From Roseomonas fluvialis (GTDB lineage Bacteria; Pseudomonadota; Alphaproteobacteria; Acetobacterales; Acetobacteraceae), in contig NZ_AP025637.1 in the NCBI RefSeq assembly GCF_022846615.1, forward strand, positions 4,303,001 through 4,367,000: 64,000 nt of DNA, read 5' to 3'. Below, piece by piece: positions 10,735 through 20,377 of this stretch. The notes beneath the pieces are model-generated. The model was not told the origin of the DNA. It did no database searches and worked only from the letters and a program-made list of their open reading frames with translations. Each line of letters begins with the position of its first letter. Position 1 is the first letter of the stretch. Both the position numbers and the translations under genes were made by a program.

Positions 10735-12012
10735 ATGCGCCTTTCGCCCCGAGACCGCCACCCACCGCCGGCCCCGGCCGCCGCGTCGATGCCCCCACCC
10801 TGGGGCCCGATGGCGACGCGCCGCCGCCGCCGGCACGACATGGGCGTGCCCGCGCTGGTCTCGGTGCTGCTGCATGCGCTGGTGGTGGCGGCGCTGGTGT
10901 TCGACCTCGACCCACGCAGCCGACGCGGGCCGGAGGAACTGCCGGCGCCGACTTTCGCCGTGGTGTTCCAGGGCGGGTCGGACCAGGCGCCGCGCGGCGC
11001 CGAGGCACCGGAGGAAGGGCCGGTGCCGGATGTCGGCGCGCTGCCCCCGCCGCCCCCGCCACCGCCCGCACCGCCGGCGCCGGCGCAACCGCCGGTCGCG
11101 GCCGCGCCGCCACCCACGCCGAGCCCGGTGGCGCCCACGCCCCTGCCGCCGCCACCCGCACCGGCCCAGGCCACGCCGCCGCCCGCGCCGCCGCCGCCAG
11201 CACCGCCCGCGCCGACGCGCCTGGCCGAGATCCCGCCGCCACCGGCGCCGGCCCCCGCGCCGCCGGCCGAACCCGTGCCCGCACCCAGCGCGAGCCCCCT
11301 GCCGCAGCCCGCCCCGCCGCCCGGCCAGCCGGCCCCGGCGCCGCCCCCGCCCCCGCCGGCGGGCGCGCCCCCGCCACCTGCCGCCGCCGCGCCGCCCCCG
11401 GTGGCCAGTGCCCCGCCCCCGCCGCCGCCCGCCGCGCCGCCCACGCCGCGCCCGGTGCCGGCCACGCCGCCGGCCGCCGCGCCGGAGCGCCCGGCCCAGC
11501 CCACCCCACCGCAGATCGCGGCGCTGCCCCTGCCGCCGCCCGCGCCGCCACCGCCCCCGCCGGTCGAGGTGGCGCCGCAGCGCGAGCCGCTCGACCTGAC
11601 GAACCGCCCGCCGATCCGGCTGGGGCAGCCATCCGCGCCGCAGCGCGGGCTTGACCTGCGGCCGGGCGCGAGCCTGCCGGGGCCGGGCGATGTCGAGAAC
11701 CTGCGCGTGCGCGGCGCCCAGGCCGGGCCGGACTGGCGCAACGCCTTCCGGCAATGGCTGGACCGTACCCTGCGCTACCCCCGCGAAGCGGCCGAACTGG
11801 GCGAGCAGGGGCCGGTCATGGTGCGCATCACGACCGGCGCCGATGGCCGCGTGCGCAGCGTGGAGCTGCGCCAGGGTGCGAGGTCGGTCTTCCTGAACCA
11901 CTATTCGCAGGCGGTGTTCCGCGGCGCGACGCTGCCCCCCTTCCCGCCCGGCACGGCGGAGGAGGAGGTCACCATCGACCTCACGATCAACTACGTGCTG
12001 TACCGCCGCTGA
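10735..12012 (+). CDS. tonB: TonB-like energy transducer with a long proline-rich linker
   Basis: The product (up to 425 residues) has a basic N-terminus, one transmembrane helix (about residues 36-55, VPALVSVLLHALVVAALVF), a linker of roughly 200 residues made almost entirely of Pro and Ala, and a C-terminal TonB domain (DWRNAFRQWLDRTLRYP ... VEL ... LPPFPPGT). TonB spans the periplasm and couples the proton-motive force to outer-membrane transporters. The start is uncertain: ATG at 10735, 10789, 10810 and 10840 are in frame, and 10810 gives the most typical N-terminus. exbB and exbD are not adjacent. Confidence 0.82.
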   Translation: MRLSPRDRHPPPAPAAASMPPPWGPMATRRRRRHDMGVPALVSVLLHALVVAALVFDLDPRSRRGPEELPAPTFAVVFQGGSDQAPRGAEAPEEGPVPDVGALPPPPPPPPAPPAPAQPPVAAAPPPTPSPVAPTPLPPPPAPAQATPPPAPPPPAPPAPTRLAEIPPPPAPAPAPPAEPVPAPSASPLPQPAPPPGQPAPAPPPPPPAGAPPPPAAAAPPPVASAPPPPPPAAPPTPRPVPATPPAAAPERPAQPTPPQIAALPLPPPAPPPPPPVEVAPQREPLDLTNRPPIRLGQPSAPQRGLDLRPGASLPGPGDVENLRVRGAQAGPDWRNAFRQWLDRTLRYPREAAELGEQGPVMVRITTGADGRVRSVELRQGARSVFLNHYSQAVFRGATLPPFPPGTAEEEVTIDLTINYVLYRR

Positions 12013-12033
12013 GCGGCCGCCGGGAGCGGCTGG

Positions 12034-12318
12034 TCAGGCGTGCCCGACCTCGCCGAAGGCCTCGCGATTCGTGGTGCGGACCACTGCGGCGAACAGGCGC
12101 AGCGCATCCGGCCCGCCGCGGTCGAGCAGCGCGCCGTGCTCCATTTCCTGCGCCAGGATCTCGGCGTGGTCGGCCAGGGTTTCGGCGGCGCGGCGCAGCG
12201 CCTCGCGGGACAGGACCAGCTGCTGGTCGTCGGACAAGAGATTCCACTCGGCAGGCCGCACGGTGTTTCCATCCGTATCTTCCGCCGTCCTGGCGCGGTT
12301 CGCGGCTCGGGGGGCCAC
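12034..12318 (-). CDS. Small helical hypothetical protein
   Basis: The frame encodes up to 94 residues from a GTG at 12318, or 75 from a GTG at 12261. It has a plausible amphipathic composition (LSDDQQLVLSREALRRAAETLADHAEILAQEME) unlike the Arg/Pro-rich shadow frames nearby. No family is recognised and no clear ribosome-binding site precedes either start. It is convergent with tonB, with only 21 bp between the stops. Confidence 0.5.
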   Translation of the reverse strand: MAPRAANRARTAEDTDGNTVRPAEWNLLSDDQQLVLSREALRRAAETLADHAEILAQEMEHGALLDRGGPDALRLFAAVVRTTNREAFGEVGHA

Positions 12319-12353
12319 GCGACGGAGGATGGCAGGGCTGGGTTAACACCGCG

Positions 12354-12467
12354 TCACTTGGCGGGCGGCGCGGGGGGCTTGTCGGCGGCGGCCGGACCGG
12401 GCCGCGGCGGGCGCGGCGGCGTGGACGGGCCGGAGATGACGTCGAAATCGTAGTCGGTGCGCTGCAT
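12354..12467 (-). CDS. 37-residue proline-rich ORF with a strong ribosome-binding site
   Basis: An ATG at 12467 follows a near-perfect Shine-Dalgarno (caggaggcccgcc) and opens a 37-codon frame with an acidic aromatic start (MQRTDYDFDVIS) and a Pro/Ala tail. It is too short to assign to a family. It lies between a strong hairpin (12546-12571) and the small helical ORF on the same strand, so it may be a genuine micropeptide gene or a leader peptide. The initiation signal is the main evidence. Confidence 0.5.
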   Translation of the reverse strand: MQRTDYDFDVISGPSTPPRPPRPGPAAADKPPAPPAK

Positions 12468-12849
12468 GGCGGGCCTCCTGTGGCGGGTGCCGGCGGGAGC
12501 CTGGTGCCTTTGCGCGGGGCGGGGTGCGAAGGGCCCCGAAACACGAAAGCCGCCAGGTCCTGGCGGCTTTTCGGGTGGAACGATGCTGACGCGTTTCCCT
12601 AGGCCGCCGGAGGATACCAGCGGTACCAAAATCGAGCGGTCGGGATGCGGTGCTGCATCATGGGACGGATGCTACGGCGCGGCGGGCGCGTGGCGCAAGG
12701 GGGCATTGCCCGCGCGCTGCGCAGCGAGGCGTGTGTGTTGCCGGAATGCCGGGCAGCGTCGCCGGCGCGGCGGGCCGGGGCACCGACGCGGCGCTTGCGC
12801 GCGCACCGGCCTTCGCTAGGTTCGGGCGACCCCTACCGGAGCGACACAG
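12468..12849. other. 382-bp intergenic stretch, mostly without recognisable features
   Basis: Apart from the hairpin at 12546-12571 I see only small inverted repeats (for example GATGC...GCATC at about 12643-12662) and no convincing coding frame. It should contain the promoters of the 37-residue ORF (minus strand) and of the ABC importer (plus strand, starting at 12850), but no motif is clear enough to mark. Confidence 0.4.
12546..12571. terminator. Strong intrinsic-terminator-like hairpin
   Basis: AAAGCCGCCAG and CTGGCGGCTTT pair over 11 bp around a short loop and end in a T-run on the plus strand (AAAA on the other side), so it could act in both directions. No plus-strand gene ends nearby except tonB more than 500 bp upstream. 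On the minus strand the hairpin lies in the leader of the 37-residue ORF, which would make it an attenuator-like element. Confidence 0.7.
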
Positions 12850-13800
12850 ATGGACCGCCGCCTTCTCCTCGGCGCCGCCGCCGGCCTGCTGGCCGCCCCG
12901 GCCGCGCTGCGCGCCCAGGCCTTCCCCAAGATCACCATCGGCATGTCCGGCTGGACCGGCTTCGCGCCGCTGACGCTGGCCGAACAGGCCGGGCTGTTCC
13001 GCGCCAATGGCCTGGATGTCGAGACACGCTTCGTGCCGCAGCGCGAGCGCAACCTGGCCCTGGTGGGCGGCGCGCTGAACTGCGTGGTGACCACGGTCGA
13101 CACCATGATCCTGTGGGCGAGTGCCGCGCCGCTGGTGCAGGTGCTGGTGCTGGACCGTTCGCGCGGCGGCGATGGCATCGCGGTGCGCCCGGCGATCAAT
13201 GCCTGGGCCGACCTGCGCGGCAAGACCATCGCGGTGGATGGTGCCGGCACCACGCCGTATTTCGTGCTGGCCTACATGATGCGCGAGAACGGCATGAGCA
13301 TCCGCGACGTGACCGCCGCGACGCTGGCGCCGCAGCCCGCGGCGCAGGCCTTCGTGGCGGGGCAGTTCGACGGCTGCTCGACCTACGAGCCGTATCTGTC
13401 GCAGGTGCGCGCGATGGGGGCGGATCGCGGGAAGATCCTGGCGACCACGCTGGACCACCCCTGCGTGGTCGATACCCTCGCATTCCAGCCAGCCTTCATC
13501 CAGGCGAACCCGGAGGCGGTGCGCCGCGTGGTCAAGACCTGGTGGGATGCGCTGGCGATGATCGCGCGCGAACCCGATCGGTCGAACGAGATCATGGGCC
13601 GGCGGGTCAACCAGACCGCCGCGCAATTCGCCGCCAGCGCGCAGTACATCGAATGGCTCGACCAGGCGAAGAACCGCGACTACGTCGCGAACGGGCTGCC
13701 GCAGTTCATGCAGAAGGCGCACACCGTTCAGCGCGAGACCGGCGTGGTGCGGCAGGACGTGAACCTGGGCGCGCTGCTGAACACGACCTTCCTGGCGTGA
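12850..13800 (+). CDS. NitT/TauT-type ABC transporter substrate-binding protein
   Basis: The 316-residue periplasmic protein begins with a signal peptide (RRLLLGAAAGLLAAPAALRAQA). It continues with GMSGWTGFAPLTLAEQAGLFRANGLDVE, the typical opening of the SsuA/TauA/ThiY-like fold that binds small organic anions such as sulfonates, nitrate or thiamine precursors. QFDGCSTYEPYLSQV near residue 176 is the conserved hinge region. It is the first gene of a binding protein-permease-ATPase set. The substrate cannot be read from the sequence. Confidence 0.88.
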   Translation: MDRRLLLGAAAGLLAAPAALRAQAFPKITIGMSGWTGFAPLTLAEQAGLFRANGLDVETRFVPQRERNLALVGGALNCVVTTVDTMILWASAAPLVQVLVLDRSRGGDGIAVRPAINAWADLRGKTIAVDGAGTTPYFVLAYMMRENGMSIRDVTAATLAPQPAAQAFVAGQFDGCSTYEPYLSQVRAMGADRGKILATTLDHPCVVDTLAFQPAFIQANPEAVRRVVKTWWDALAMIAREPDRSNEIMGRRVNQTAAQFAASAQYIEWLDQAKNRDYVANGLPQFMQKAHTVQRETGVVRQDVNLGALLNTTFLA

Positions 13801-13831
13801 CGCGCACAGGGGCGCGGGGGGCCGCGCAGGG

Positions 13832-14601
13832 GTGAAGCCGCTCGTGGCCGTCACGGCCCGCGCCCGGGTGCTGCTGGGCGCGGCCTTCTTCGTGCTGTTC
13901 GTGCTGGCCTGGGGGGCGGCGACCTGGTCCGGCTGGGTGCCGCCGCTGTTCCTCGCGAGCCCGGAGAAGACGCTGCGCGCCGGATGGTCGCTGCTGACCG
14001 AATTCGGCTTCGCGGGGGATATCGCCATCACCATCTGGCGGGTGTTCGGCGGCTTCGCGATCGCCGCCGCGCTGGGGGTGCCGCTCGGGCTCATGATGGG
14101 GGCGTTCAAGCCGGTCGAGGCCTTCTTCGAGCCCTTCATTTCCTTCGCGCGCTACCTGCCCGCTTCCGCTTTCATCCCGCTGCTGATCCTGTGGGCGGGG
14201 GTGGGTGAGGCGCAGAAGCTGTCGGTGATCTTCATCGGGTCCTTCTTCCAGGTGGTCATCATGGTGGCGGTGATCGCGGGTGCCACGCGCATGGACCTGG
14301 TGGAAGCCGCCTACACGCTGGGGGCGCGATCGCGCGGGATCGTGCGGCGGGTGATCATCCCGTCGGCCGCGCCGCAGGTGATGGAGACGCTGCGGCTCGT
14401 GCTCGGCTGGGCCTGGACCTACGTGATCGTGGCGGAACTGATCGGCGCGACGAGCGGCATCGGCCACATGATCATGGACAGCCAACGGCTGCTGGACACG
14501 GGGCAGATGATCTTCGGCATCGTGGTCATCGGGGTGATCGGGCTGGTGACGGATTTCCTGTTCAAGGCGCTGAATCGCCGGCTGTTCCCCTGGGCGGCAC
14601 T

Positions 14602-14605
<4 letters not shown>
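13832..14605 (+). CDS. NitT/TauT-type ABC transporter permease
   Basis: The 257-residue inner-membrane protein has about six hydrophobic segments and the EAA loop that docks on the ATPase (EAAYTLGARSRGIVRRVIIPSAAPQVM, about residues 152-177). A GTG at 13832 is used, 31 nt after the binding-protein stop. Its own stop overlaps the GTG start of the ATPase (GTGA), so the two are translationally coupled. Confidence 0.88.
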
Positions 14606-15393
<788 letters not shown>

Positions 15394-15439
15394 CGCGCGC
15401 GGGGTGACGCTGGCGCGCCACGGGCCTACATGGCCCGGA

Positions 15440-16219
15440 ATGCACGACGCCGTTCCTTCCACGATTCCCCGCGCTGCCCTGGTCACCGGCGGCGCCAAGC
15501 GCCTTGGCCGTGCCATGGCCCTGGCGCTCGCCGAAGCCGGCTTCGATGTCGCGATCCACTACGGCACGAGCGCCACGGAGGCCGAGGGCACCGTGGCCGA
15601 GATCGTGGCGCTGGGCCGCCGGGCCGTCGCGCTGCGCGCCGACCTGGCGCGCGAGGCCGAGGTCACCGCCCTGATGCCCGCCGCCACCGCCGCGCTCGGG
15701 CCGATCGGCGTGCTGGTGAACAACGCCTCGACCTTCGAACGCGACGAATGGCACGACGCCACGCGCGACTCCTGGGACATGCATGTCGAACCCAACCTGC
15801 GCGCGCCCTTCGTGCTGGCGCAGGGCTTCGCTCGGGCCCTGCCGGGGCAGGCCGAGGGCGTCGTGGTCAACCTGCTCGATCAGCGCGTGTGGTCGCTGAC
15901 GCCGCATTTCGTATCCTACACGGTGTCGAAGGCCGGGTTGTGGGCGCTGACGCAGTCGCTGGCGCTGGCCCTCGCACCCCGCATCCGTGTGAACGGGATC
16001 GGCCCGGGCCCCGCCTTGCCGAGCCCGCGGCAGTCGCGCGAACAATTCGATCGGCAATGCGCATCGGTGCCGCTGCAGCGCGGCACCTCGCCCGACGAAG
16101 TGGCGCGCGCGCTGATGGCGATCCTGGCGCTGCCATCCATGACGGGGCAGATGATCGCGCTTGATGGCGGGCAGCACATGCAGTGGGCGCCGCACCATGC
16201 CGGAGTGCCCGAGGAATGA
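15440..16219 (+). CDS. SDR-family oxidoreductase, FolM/pteridine-reductase-like
   Basis: A classical short-chain dehydrogenase of 259 residues: cofactor motif TGGAKRLGRAMA at the N-terminus, VNNAS, and catalytic YTVSK preceded by the NLLDQRVWSLTP segment typical of FolM/PTR1-like pteridine reductases. Its stop overlaps the start of folB (ATGA). Together these support reduction of a pterin (dihydromonapterin or dihydrofolate, using NADPH). A longer frame from GTG 15404 exists, but ATG 15440 gives a normal N-terminus. Confidence 0.78.
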   Translation: MHDAVPSTIPRAALVTGGAKRLGRAMALALAEAGFDVAIHYGTSATEAEGTVAEIVALGRRAVALRADLAREAEVTALMPAATAALGPIGVLVNNASTFERDEWHDATRDSWDMHVEPNLRAPFVLAQGFARALPGQAEGVVVNLLDQRVWSLTPHFVSYTVSKAGLWALTQSLALALAPRIRVNGIGPGPALPSPRQSREQFDRQCASVPLQRGTSPDEVARALMAILALPSMTGQMIALDGGQHMQWAPHHAGVPEE

Positions 16220-16608
16220 GCTTCGCCCCCGATGCCGCGCGCGGCCTGCGCCATGTCTTCGTGCGTGGGCTGACGCTGCAGGCGCTGCTTGGCGTGCATG
16301 CGCACGAGATCGCGCAGCCCCAGCGTGTAGTCATCGGCATCGATCTCGCGGTGCTGGACGATGCGGCGCCGTCGGGCGAAGGCCCGGACACGCTTTCGCG
16401 CGTGGTCGACTACGGCGCCGTTGCCGCGACCGCGCGCAACATCGCCGCGGCGGGGCATGTGCGGCTGTGCGAAACACTGGCCGAACGCATCGCCGTGGCG
16501 CTGCTGGGCGATGCGCGCGTGCAACGTGTGAGGGTATCCGTGGAGAAGCCGGAAATCCTCCCGGATGTGACCAGCGTCGGCGTTGTCGTTGAAAGGACGC
16601 GATTTTGA
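16216..16608 (+). CDS. folB: Dihydroneopterin aldolase
   Basis: The 130-residue product matches FolB in length and motifs: VRGLTLQALLGVHAHEI near the N-terminus, a conserved Glu in AHE, a CETLAERIA segment and the C-terminal VRVSVEKPEILPDV with its catalytic lysine. FolB cleaves dihydroneopterin to 6-hydroxymethyl-dihydropterin and glycolaldehyde in folate synthesis. It is translationally coupled to the SDR gene upstream (ATGA overlap). Confidence 0.92.
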   Translation: MSFAPDAARGLRHVFVRGLTLQALLGVHAHEIAQPQRVVIGIDLAVLDDAAPSGEGPDTLSRVVDYGAVAATARNIAAAGHVRLCETLAERIAVALLGDARVQRVRVSVEKPEILPDVTSVGVVVERTRF

Positions 16609-16883
16609 AACGCGCGCCCGGCGCGGTTTGTCCACTGCGCCTGGGCCGCCCACTTGCGGGAGGCGGCGTCAAGGGCAGAATCCGTCTTGACCCATTCCAG
16701 GCCCCGGCGCAGGCCAAGTTTCCTCAACGAAATCAGTATGTTGTCAGAATCAGCCTGGATCGCCCAAATCAGTGGCAAGTCGTTGAAACCGTCGTGTAAC
16801 AAGGGCTCGGCCCCAATGCGCGGAACTTCCCCCACAGACTTATCCACAAGCTTCGTGGACAAGATCGGCGTTCGGCCCGGCGC
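16609..16883. promoter_or_regulatory. Intergenic region with DnaA-box-like sites upstream of uvrC
   Basis: A perfect consensus DnaA box (TTATCCACA) lies at 16840-16848. A related box TTGTCCACG lies on the opposite strand at 16854-16862. The two form an inverted repeat with 9-bp arms (CTTATCCAC / GTGGACAAG, 16839-16863, one mismatch). A third TTGTCCAC occurs at 16628-16635. The 16690-16805 stretch is AT-richer than its surroundings. The region should also contain the uvrC promoter. DnaA binding is inferred from sequence only. Confidence 0.5.
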
Positions 16884-18824
16884 ATGATTGCAACCGACGC
16901 CGATCCCGCACCGACCGACGGCCTGGCGGTCATCGAAGCCGCGCTGGCCACGCTGCCGCTCGCGCCGGGCGTGTACCGGATGCTCGATGCGAAAGGCGAT
17001 GCACTCTACGTGGGCAAGGCGCGCTCGCTGAAGAAGCGCGTCACCTCCTATACGCAGGTTGCGCGGCTGTCGGAACGGCTGCGGCGGATGGTGTTCGAGA
17101 CGCGCAGCCTCGAGGTGGTGACGACCGCGAGCGAGGCCGAGGCGCTGCTGCTCGAGGCGAACTTCATCAAGCGCCTGCGGCCGCGCTTCAACATCGTGCT
17201 GCGCGACGACAAATCCTACCCGTGGCTGATGCTGTCGGACGACCATCCCTATCCGCAGATCGCCAAGCATCGCGGCGAACGTCGCAAGGGCGCGACCTAC
17301 TACGGGCCCTTCGCGTCGGTCTGGGCGGTGAACCAGACCATCACGGCGTTGCAGCGCGTGTTCCTGCTGCGGTCCTGCCGCGACACGGTGTTCGACCAGC
17401 GCACGCGGCCCTGCCTGCTGTTCCAGATCAAGCGCTGTTCCGCGCCCTGCGTCGAGCGCATCAGCCAGGAGGGCTATCGCGACCTGGTGCGCGAGGCGAA
17501 GGAGTTCCTGTCGGGCGGCACGCCATCCATCCAGAAGCGCCTGGCGACGGAAATGGAAACCGCCGCCGAGAACCTGGAGTTCGAGCGCGCGGCCGCGCTG
17601 CGGGACCGCATCCGCGGCCTGACGCATGTGCAGGGCCATGACCGCGTGAACCTCGATGGCGTCGGCGATGCAGATGTGGTGGCGCTGCACCAGGCGGCGG
17701 GCCAGGCCTGCGTGCAGGTCTTCTTCTTCCGCGGCGGGCGCAACAACGGCAACCGGCCCTACTTCCTGTCGACCGCGAAGCAGGAGCAGACGCCCGAGGA
17801 GGTTATGGCGACCTTCCTCGCGCAGCTCTACGACGACCTGCCGCCGCCGCCGTTGGTGCTGCTCAGCCACGAACCGGCCGAGGCGGCGCTGATCGCCGAG
17901 GCGCTGACGCTCAAGGCCGGCCGGCGCGTCGAACTCCATCGCCCGCAGCGCGGCGACAAGAAGTCGGTGGTCGAGCACGCCGCGACCAATGCGCGCGAGG
18001 CGCTGGAACGCCGGCTCGCGGAAGGCACCGCGCAGGCGCAGCTGCTCGATGGCGTGGGCACCATGTTCGGCCTGCCGGCCGCGCCCGAGCGGATCGAGAT
18101 CTACGACAACAGCCATATCCAGGGTGCGAACCCCTATGGCGTGATGGTGGTGGCTGGCCCGTCCGGCTTCATGAAGCAGGCCTACCGCAAGTTCTCGATC
18201 AAATCCGCACAGGGCAATGACGACTTCGCCATGATGCGCGAGGTCTTCGAACGCCGCTTCGGGCGCGCGCTGCGCGAGGATCCGGGCCGCGAAGGCGAGG
18301 CCTGGCCCGACCTGGTGTTGATCGATGGCGGTGCCGGGCAGCTCTCGGCGGCGCAGTCCGTGATGGCCGAACTGGGTGTCGAGGACGTGCCGCTGGTGGC
18401 GGTGGCCAAGGGCCCGGACCGCGATGCCGGGCGGGAATGGTTCCACATGGCCGGGCGCGACCCGGTGCAGCTGCCCCCGCGCGACCCGGTGCTGTACTAC
18501 CTGCAGCGGCTGCGCGACGAGGCGCACCGCTTCGCCATATCGGCGCACCGGGCCGGGCGGTCGAAGGCGCTGACGAAGTCCGAACTGGACGACATCCCAG
18601 GCGTTGGCACCGCCATCAAACGCAGGCTGCTCAACCATTTCGGGTCGGCCCGCGGGGTGCGCCAGGCGGGGCTAGCGGATCTCGAGGCCTGCCCCGGGAT
18701 CGGCCCAGCGGTGGCGCGGCGGGTGCACGACCACTTCCACCCCGGCGCCGCCAGCCCTCCGCGTAACGCCGCCCCCGCGCCAACCCGCCCCGTGACGGTG
18801 GCCCCGCGCGACGGGACCGGCTAA
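16884..18824 (+). CDS. uvrC: Excinuclease ABC subunit C (UvrC)
   Basis: UvrC makes both incisions in nucleotide excision repair. The 646-residue product has an N-terminal GIY-YIG-type nuclease domain ([25 protein letters not shown], residues about 28-53), the Cys-containing [15 protein letters not shown] segment, a UVR domain ([16 protein letters not shown]) that binds UvrB, the RNase H-like second nuclease domain ([11 protein letters not shown] and [10 protein letters not shown]) and C-terminal helix-hairpin-helix repeats ([18 protein letters not shown]). It is followed by pgsA at 13 nt, a common alphaproteobacterial pairing. Confidence 0.97.
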   Translation: MIATDADPAPTDGLAVIEAALATLPLAPGVYRMLDAKGDALYVGKARSLKKRVTSYTQVARLSERLRRMVFETRSLEVVTTASEAEALLLEANFIKRLRPRFNIVLRDDKSYPWLMLSDDHPYPQIAKHRGERRKGATYYGPFASVWAVNQTITALQRVFLLRSCRDTVFDQRTRPCLLFQIKRCSAPCVERISQEGYRDLVREAKEFLSGGTPSIQKRLATEMETAAENLEFERAAALRDRIRGLTHVQGHDRVNLDGVGDADVVALHQAAGQACVQVFFFRGGRNNGNRPYFLSTAKQEQTPEEVMATFLAQLYDDLPPPPLVLLSHEPAEAALIAEALTLKAGRRVELHRPQRGDKKSVVEHAATNAREALERRLAEGTAQAQLLDGVGTMFGLPAAPERIEIYDNSHIQGANPYGVMVVAGPSGFMKQAYRKFSIKSAQGNDDFAMMREVFERRFGRALREDPGREGEAWPDLVLIDGGAGQLSAAQSVMAELGVEDVPLVAVAKGPDRDAGREWFHMAGRDPVQLPPRDPVLYYLQRLRDEAHRFAISAHRAGRSKALTKSELDDIPGVGTAIKRRLLNHFGSARGVRQAGLADLEACPGIGPAVARRVHDHFHPGAASPPRNAAPAPTRPVTVAPRDGTG

Positions 18825-18837
18825 GCAGGCGGGCGCC

Positions 18838-19461
18838 ATGCCGACCGACCTGCCCAACCTGCTGACCGTCTCCCGGATCGCCGCCATCCCGGTGCTGGTG
18901 GCGCTGGCCGCGGTCGCCGCGCCCTGGGCCGACATGGCGGCCTGCGTGATCTTCGCCGCCGCCGGCATCACCGATTACTTCGACGGCAAGATCGCGCGCG
19001 ACCGCGGTGTCACCTCCTCCTTCGGGCGGATGCTGGACCCGATCGCAGACAAGCTGCTGGTAGGCGCGGCGCTGATGATGCTGGTCGGGCTCGACCGGCT
19101 GTCGCATGCGGCGCTGTATCCCGCCATCGTGATCATGCTGCGCGAGATCGCCGTCTCGGGCCTGCGGGAATACCTGGCGGAGCTGCGCGTCGGCCTGCCG
19201 GTGACCAAGCTGGCCAAGTGGAAGACCGGCTTCCAGATGGGCGCGGTCGGCACGCTGCTGGCGGGGGATACCGGCGCGGGCACGATTGGCCTGGGTTTCC
19301 TGCCGGTGTCGCTGATCGGGGAGGTCGGGCTGTGGATCGCGGCTGCGCTGACGCTCGCGACAGGCTGGGACTACCTGCAGGCCGGGCTGAGCCATGCCGG
19401 GCGCGCCGACGCGGCGGCATCCGCCGCGGCGGATGCGCGCGAGACGGCCCTGCGGCCTTGA
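18838..19461 (+). CDS. pgsA: CDP-diacylglycerol-glycerol-3-phosphate 3-phosphatidyltransferase
   Basis: The 207-residue membrane protein begins with the PgsA-type N-terminus LPNLLTVSRI and carries the CDP-alcohol phosphotransferase motif ITDYFDGKIAR...GRMLDPIADK at residues about 44-70, whose aspartates bind metal. It makes phosphatidylglycerophosphate from CDP-diacylglycerol and glycerol-3-phosphate, the first committed step to phosphatidylglycerol and cardiolipin. The tail is Ala-rich. Confidence 0.95.
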   Translation: MPTDLPNLLTVSRIAAIPVLVALAAVAAPWADMAACVIFAAAGITDYFDGKIARDRGVTSSFGRMLDPIADKLLVGAALMMLVGLDRLSHAALYPAIVIMLREIAVSGLREYLAELRVGLPVTKLAKWKTGFQMGAVGTLLAGDTGAGTIGLGFLPVSLIGEVGLWIAAALTLATGWDYLQAGLSHAGRADAAASAAADARETALRP

Positions 19462-19513
19462 GCCGCGCGCGGTGCAGGATCATCTTCAACCCATAACGAC
19501 GGGGCGGACAGCG

Positions 19514-20119
19514 ATGCGACGCGCAATGGCGGGCGGAACCCTGGGACTGGCGGTGGCACTGGCCGCCTGCGGTCCCGACCCCGGGCCGTCCTGGAACATG
19601 TCGAGCCGCCCGGCGGTCGAGGGCGACAGCCTGACCATTCAGCGCGTCACCGGCGGCGACCCGGAATTCACCACGCTGCGCAGCGAGGACCCGGCCCGGC
19701 TGCGCGAGACGGCGAGCGCGCTGCTGAGTTCCCGGCCCACCTCGCCCGAGGCGGCGATGCGCGGGATCCCGGACTATGCTCCGGTCGCGCGGCCCGCCGT
19801 GGACGCCGCCACTGGAACGCCGCCGCCGCGGGTGGGCAGTTCCACCCCGCCGTCGATCGTCGCGCCCATCCCGGAGCCCGAGCGTGCGCGGGTGTCCGCC
19901 CCGCTGCCGCCGGTGCGCCCGGCCACCCCGCCGGTGCGCGAGACGACGCGGCCGGTGACCATTCCGGGTGAACCGACGGGCACCGTCTCCGGCACCGGGC
20001 GCATCCAGACCTATACCCAGCCGGGCAATCCCGCCGGTAGCGTGGCGATCCAGGATGGCGGCACCACCACCATCATCCAGCCGGGCGGGCGCGTGACCAC
20101 CGTGCCGACGCCGCGCTGA
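19514..20119 (+). CDS. Lipoprotein of unknown function with Pro/Thr-rich C-terminal half
   Basis: The 201-residue product starts with a lipoprotein signal whose lipobox is ALAAC. The mature part has a short conserved-looking segment (SLTIQRVTGGDPEFTTLRSEDPA) and a low-complexity Pro/Thr/Val region that ends in repeated strands (GGTTTIIQPGGRVTTVPTP). No family is recognised. The ATG at 19514 is chosen because it is the one that gives the signal peptide. It sits between pgsA and moaD. Confidence 0.72.
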   Translation: MRRAMAGGTLGLAVALAACGPDPGPSWNMSSRPAVEGDSLTIQRVTGGDPEFTTLRSEDPARLRETASALLSSRPTSPEAAMRGIPDYAPVARPAVDAATGTPPPRVGSSTPPSIVAPIPEPERARVSAPLPPVRPATPPVRETTRPVTIPGEPTGTVSGTGRIQTYTQPGNPAGSVAIQDGGTTTIIQPGGRVTTVPTPR

Positions 20120-20124
20120 CCACC

Positions 20125-20376
20125 ATGCGCGTGCTGTATTTCGCCTGGGTGCGGCAGAAGGTCGGGATCGCCGAGGAGGAGGTGGCACCGCCGGCCGACG
20201 TCCGCGACGTGGCCAGCCTGGTCGCCTGGCTGGCCGCCCGCACGCCGGGCCACGCCGCCGCGTTCGCCGACCGCAAGCAGGTGCGCGCCGCGGTGAACCA
20301 GGATTTCGCCACCCCCGACCACCCGGTCGCGGCGAATGACGAGGTCGCCTTCTTCCCCCCCGTCACCGGCGGCTGA
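20125..20376 (+). CDS. moaD: Molybdopterin synthase small subunit
   Basis: The 83-residue ubiquitin-like protein ends in the diagnostic Gly-Gly (PPVTGG), which is adenylated by MoeB and thiocarboxylated to donate sulfur to precursor Z. It starts MRVLYFAWVRQKVGIAEEE, typical of alphaproteobacterial MoaD. It is followed directly by moaE, its partner subunit. Confidence 0.95.
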   Translation: MRVLYFAWVRQKVGIAEEEVAPPADVRDVASLVAWLAARTPGHAAAFADRKQVRAAVNQDFATPDHPVAANDEVAFFPPVTGG

Positions 20377-20377
20377 C

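Noticed and set aside
11040-11560. Tandem repeat or CRISPR-like array in the G+C-rich tract
   Set aside because: It is low-complexity Pro/Ala coding sequence inside tonB without spaced identical repeats.
11991-12272. 93-codon minus-strand frame starting METPCG with a purine-rich upstream site
   Set aside because: Composition (Cys, Trp, Ser, Arg, Pro) is that of a shadow frame. The overlapping frame 12034-12318 has a normal helical protein composition.
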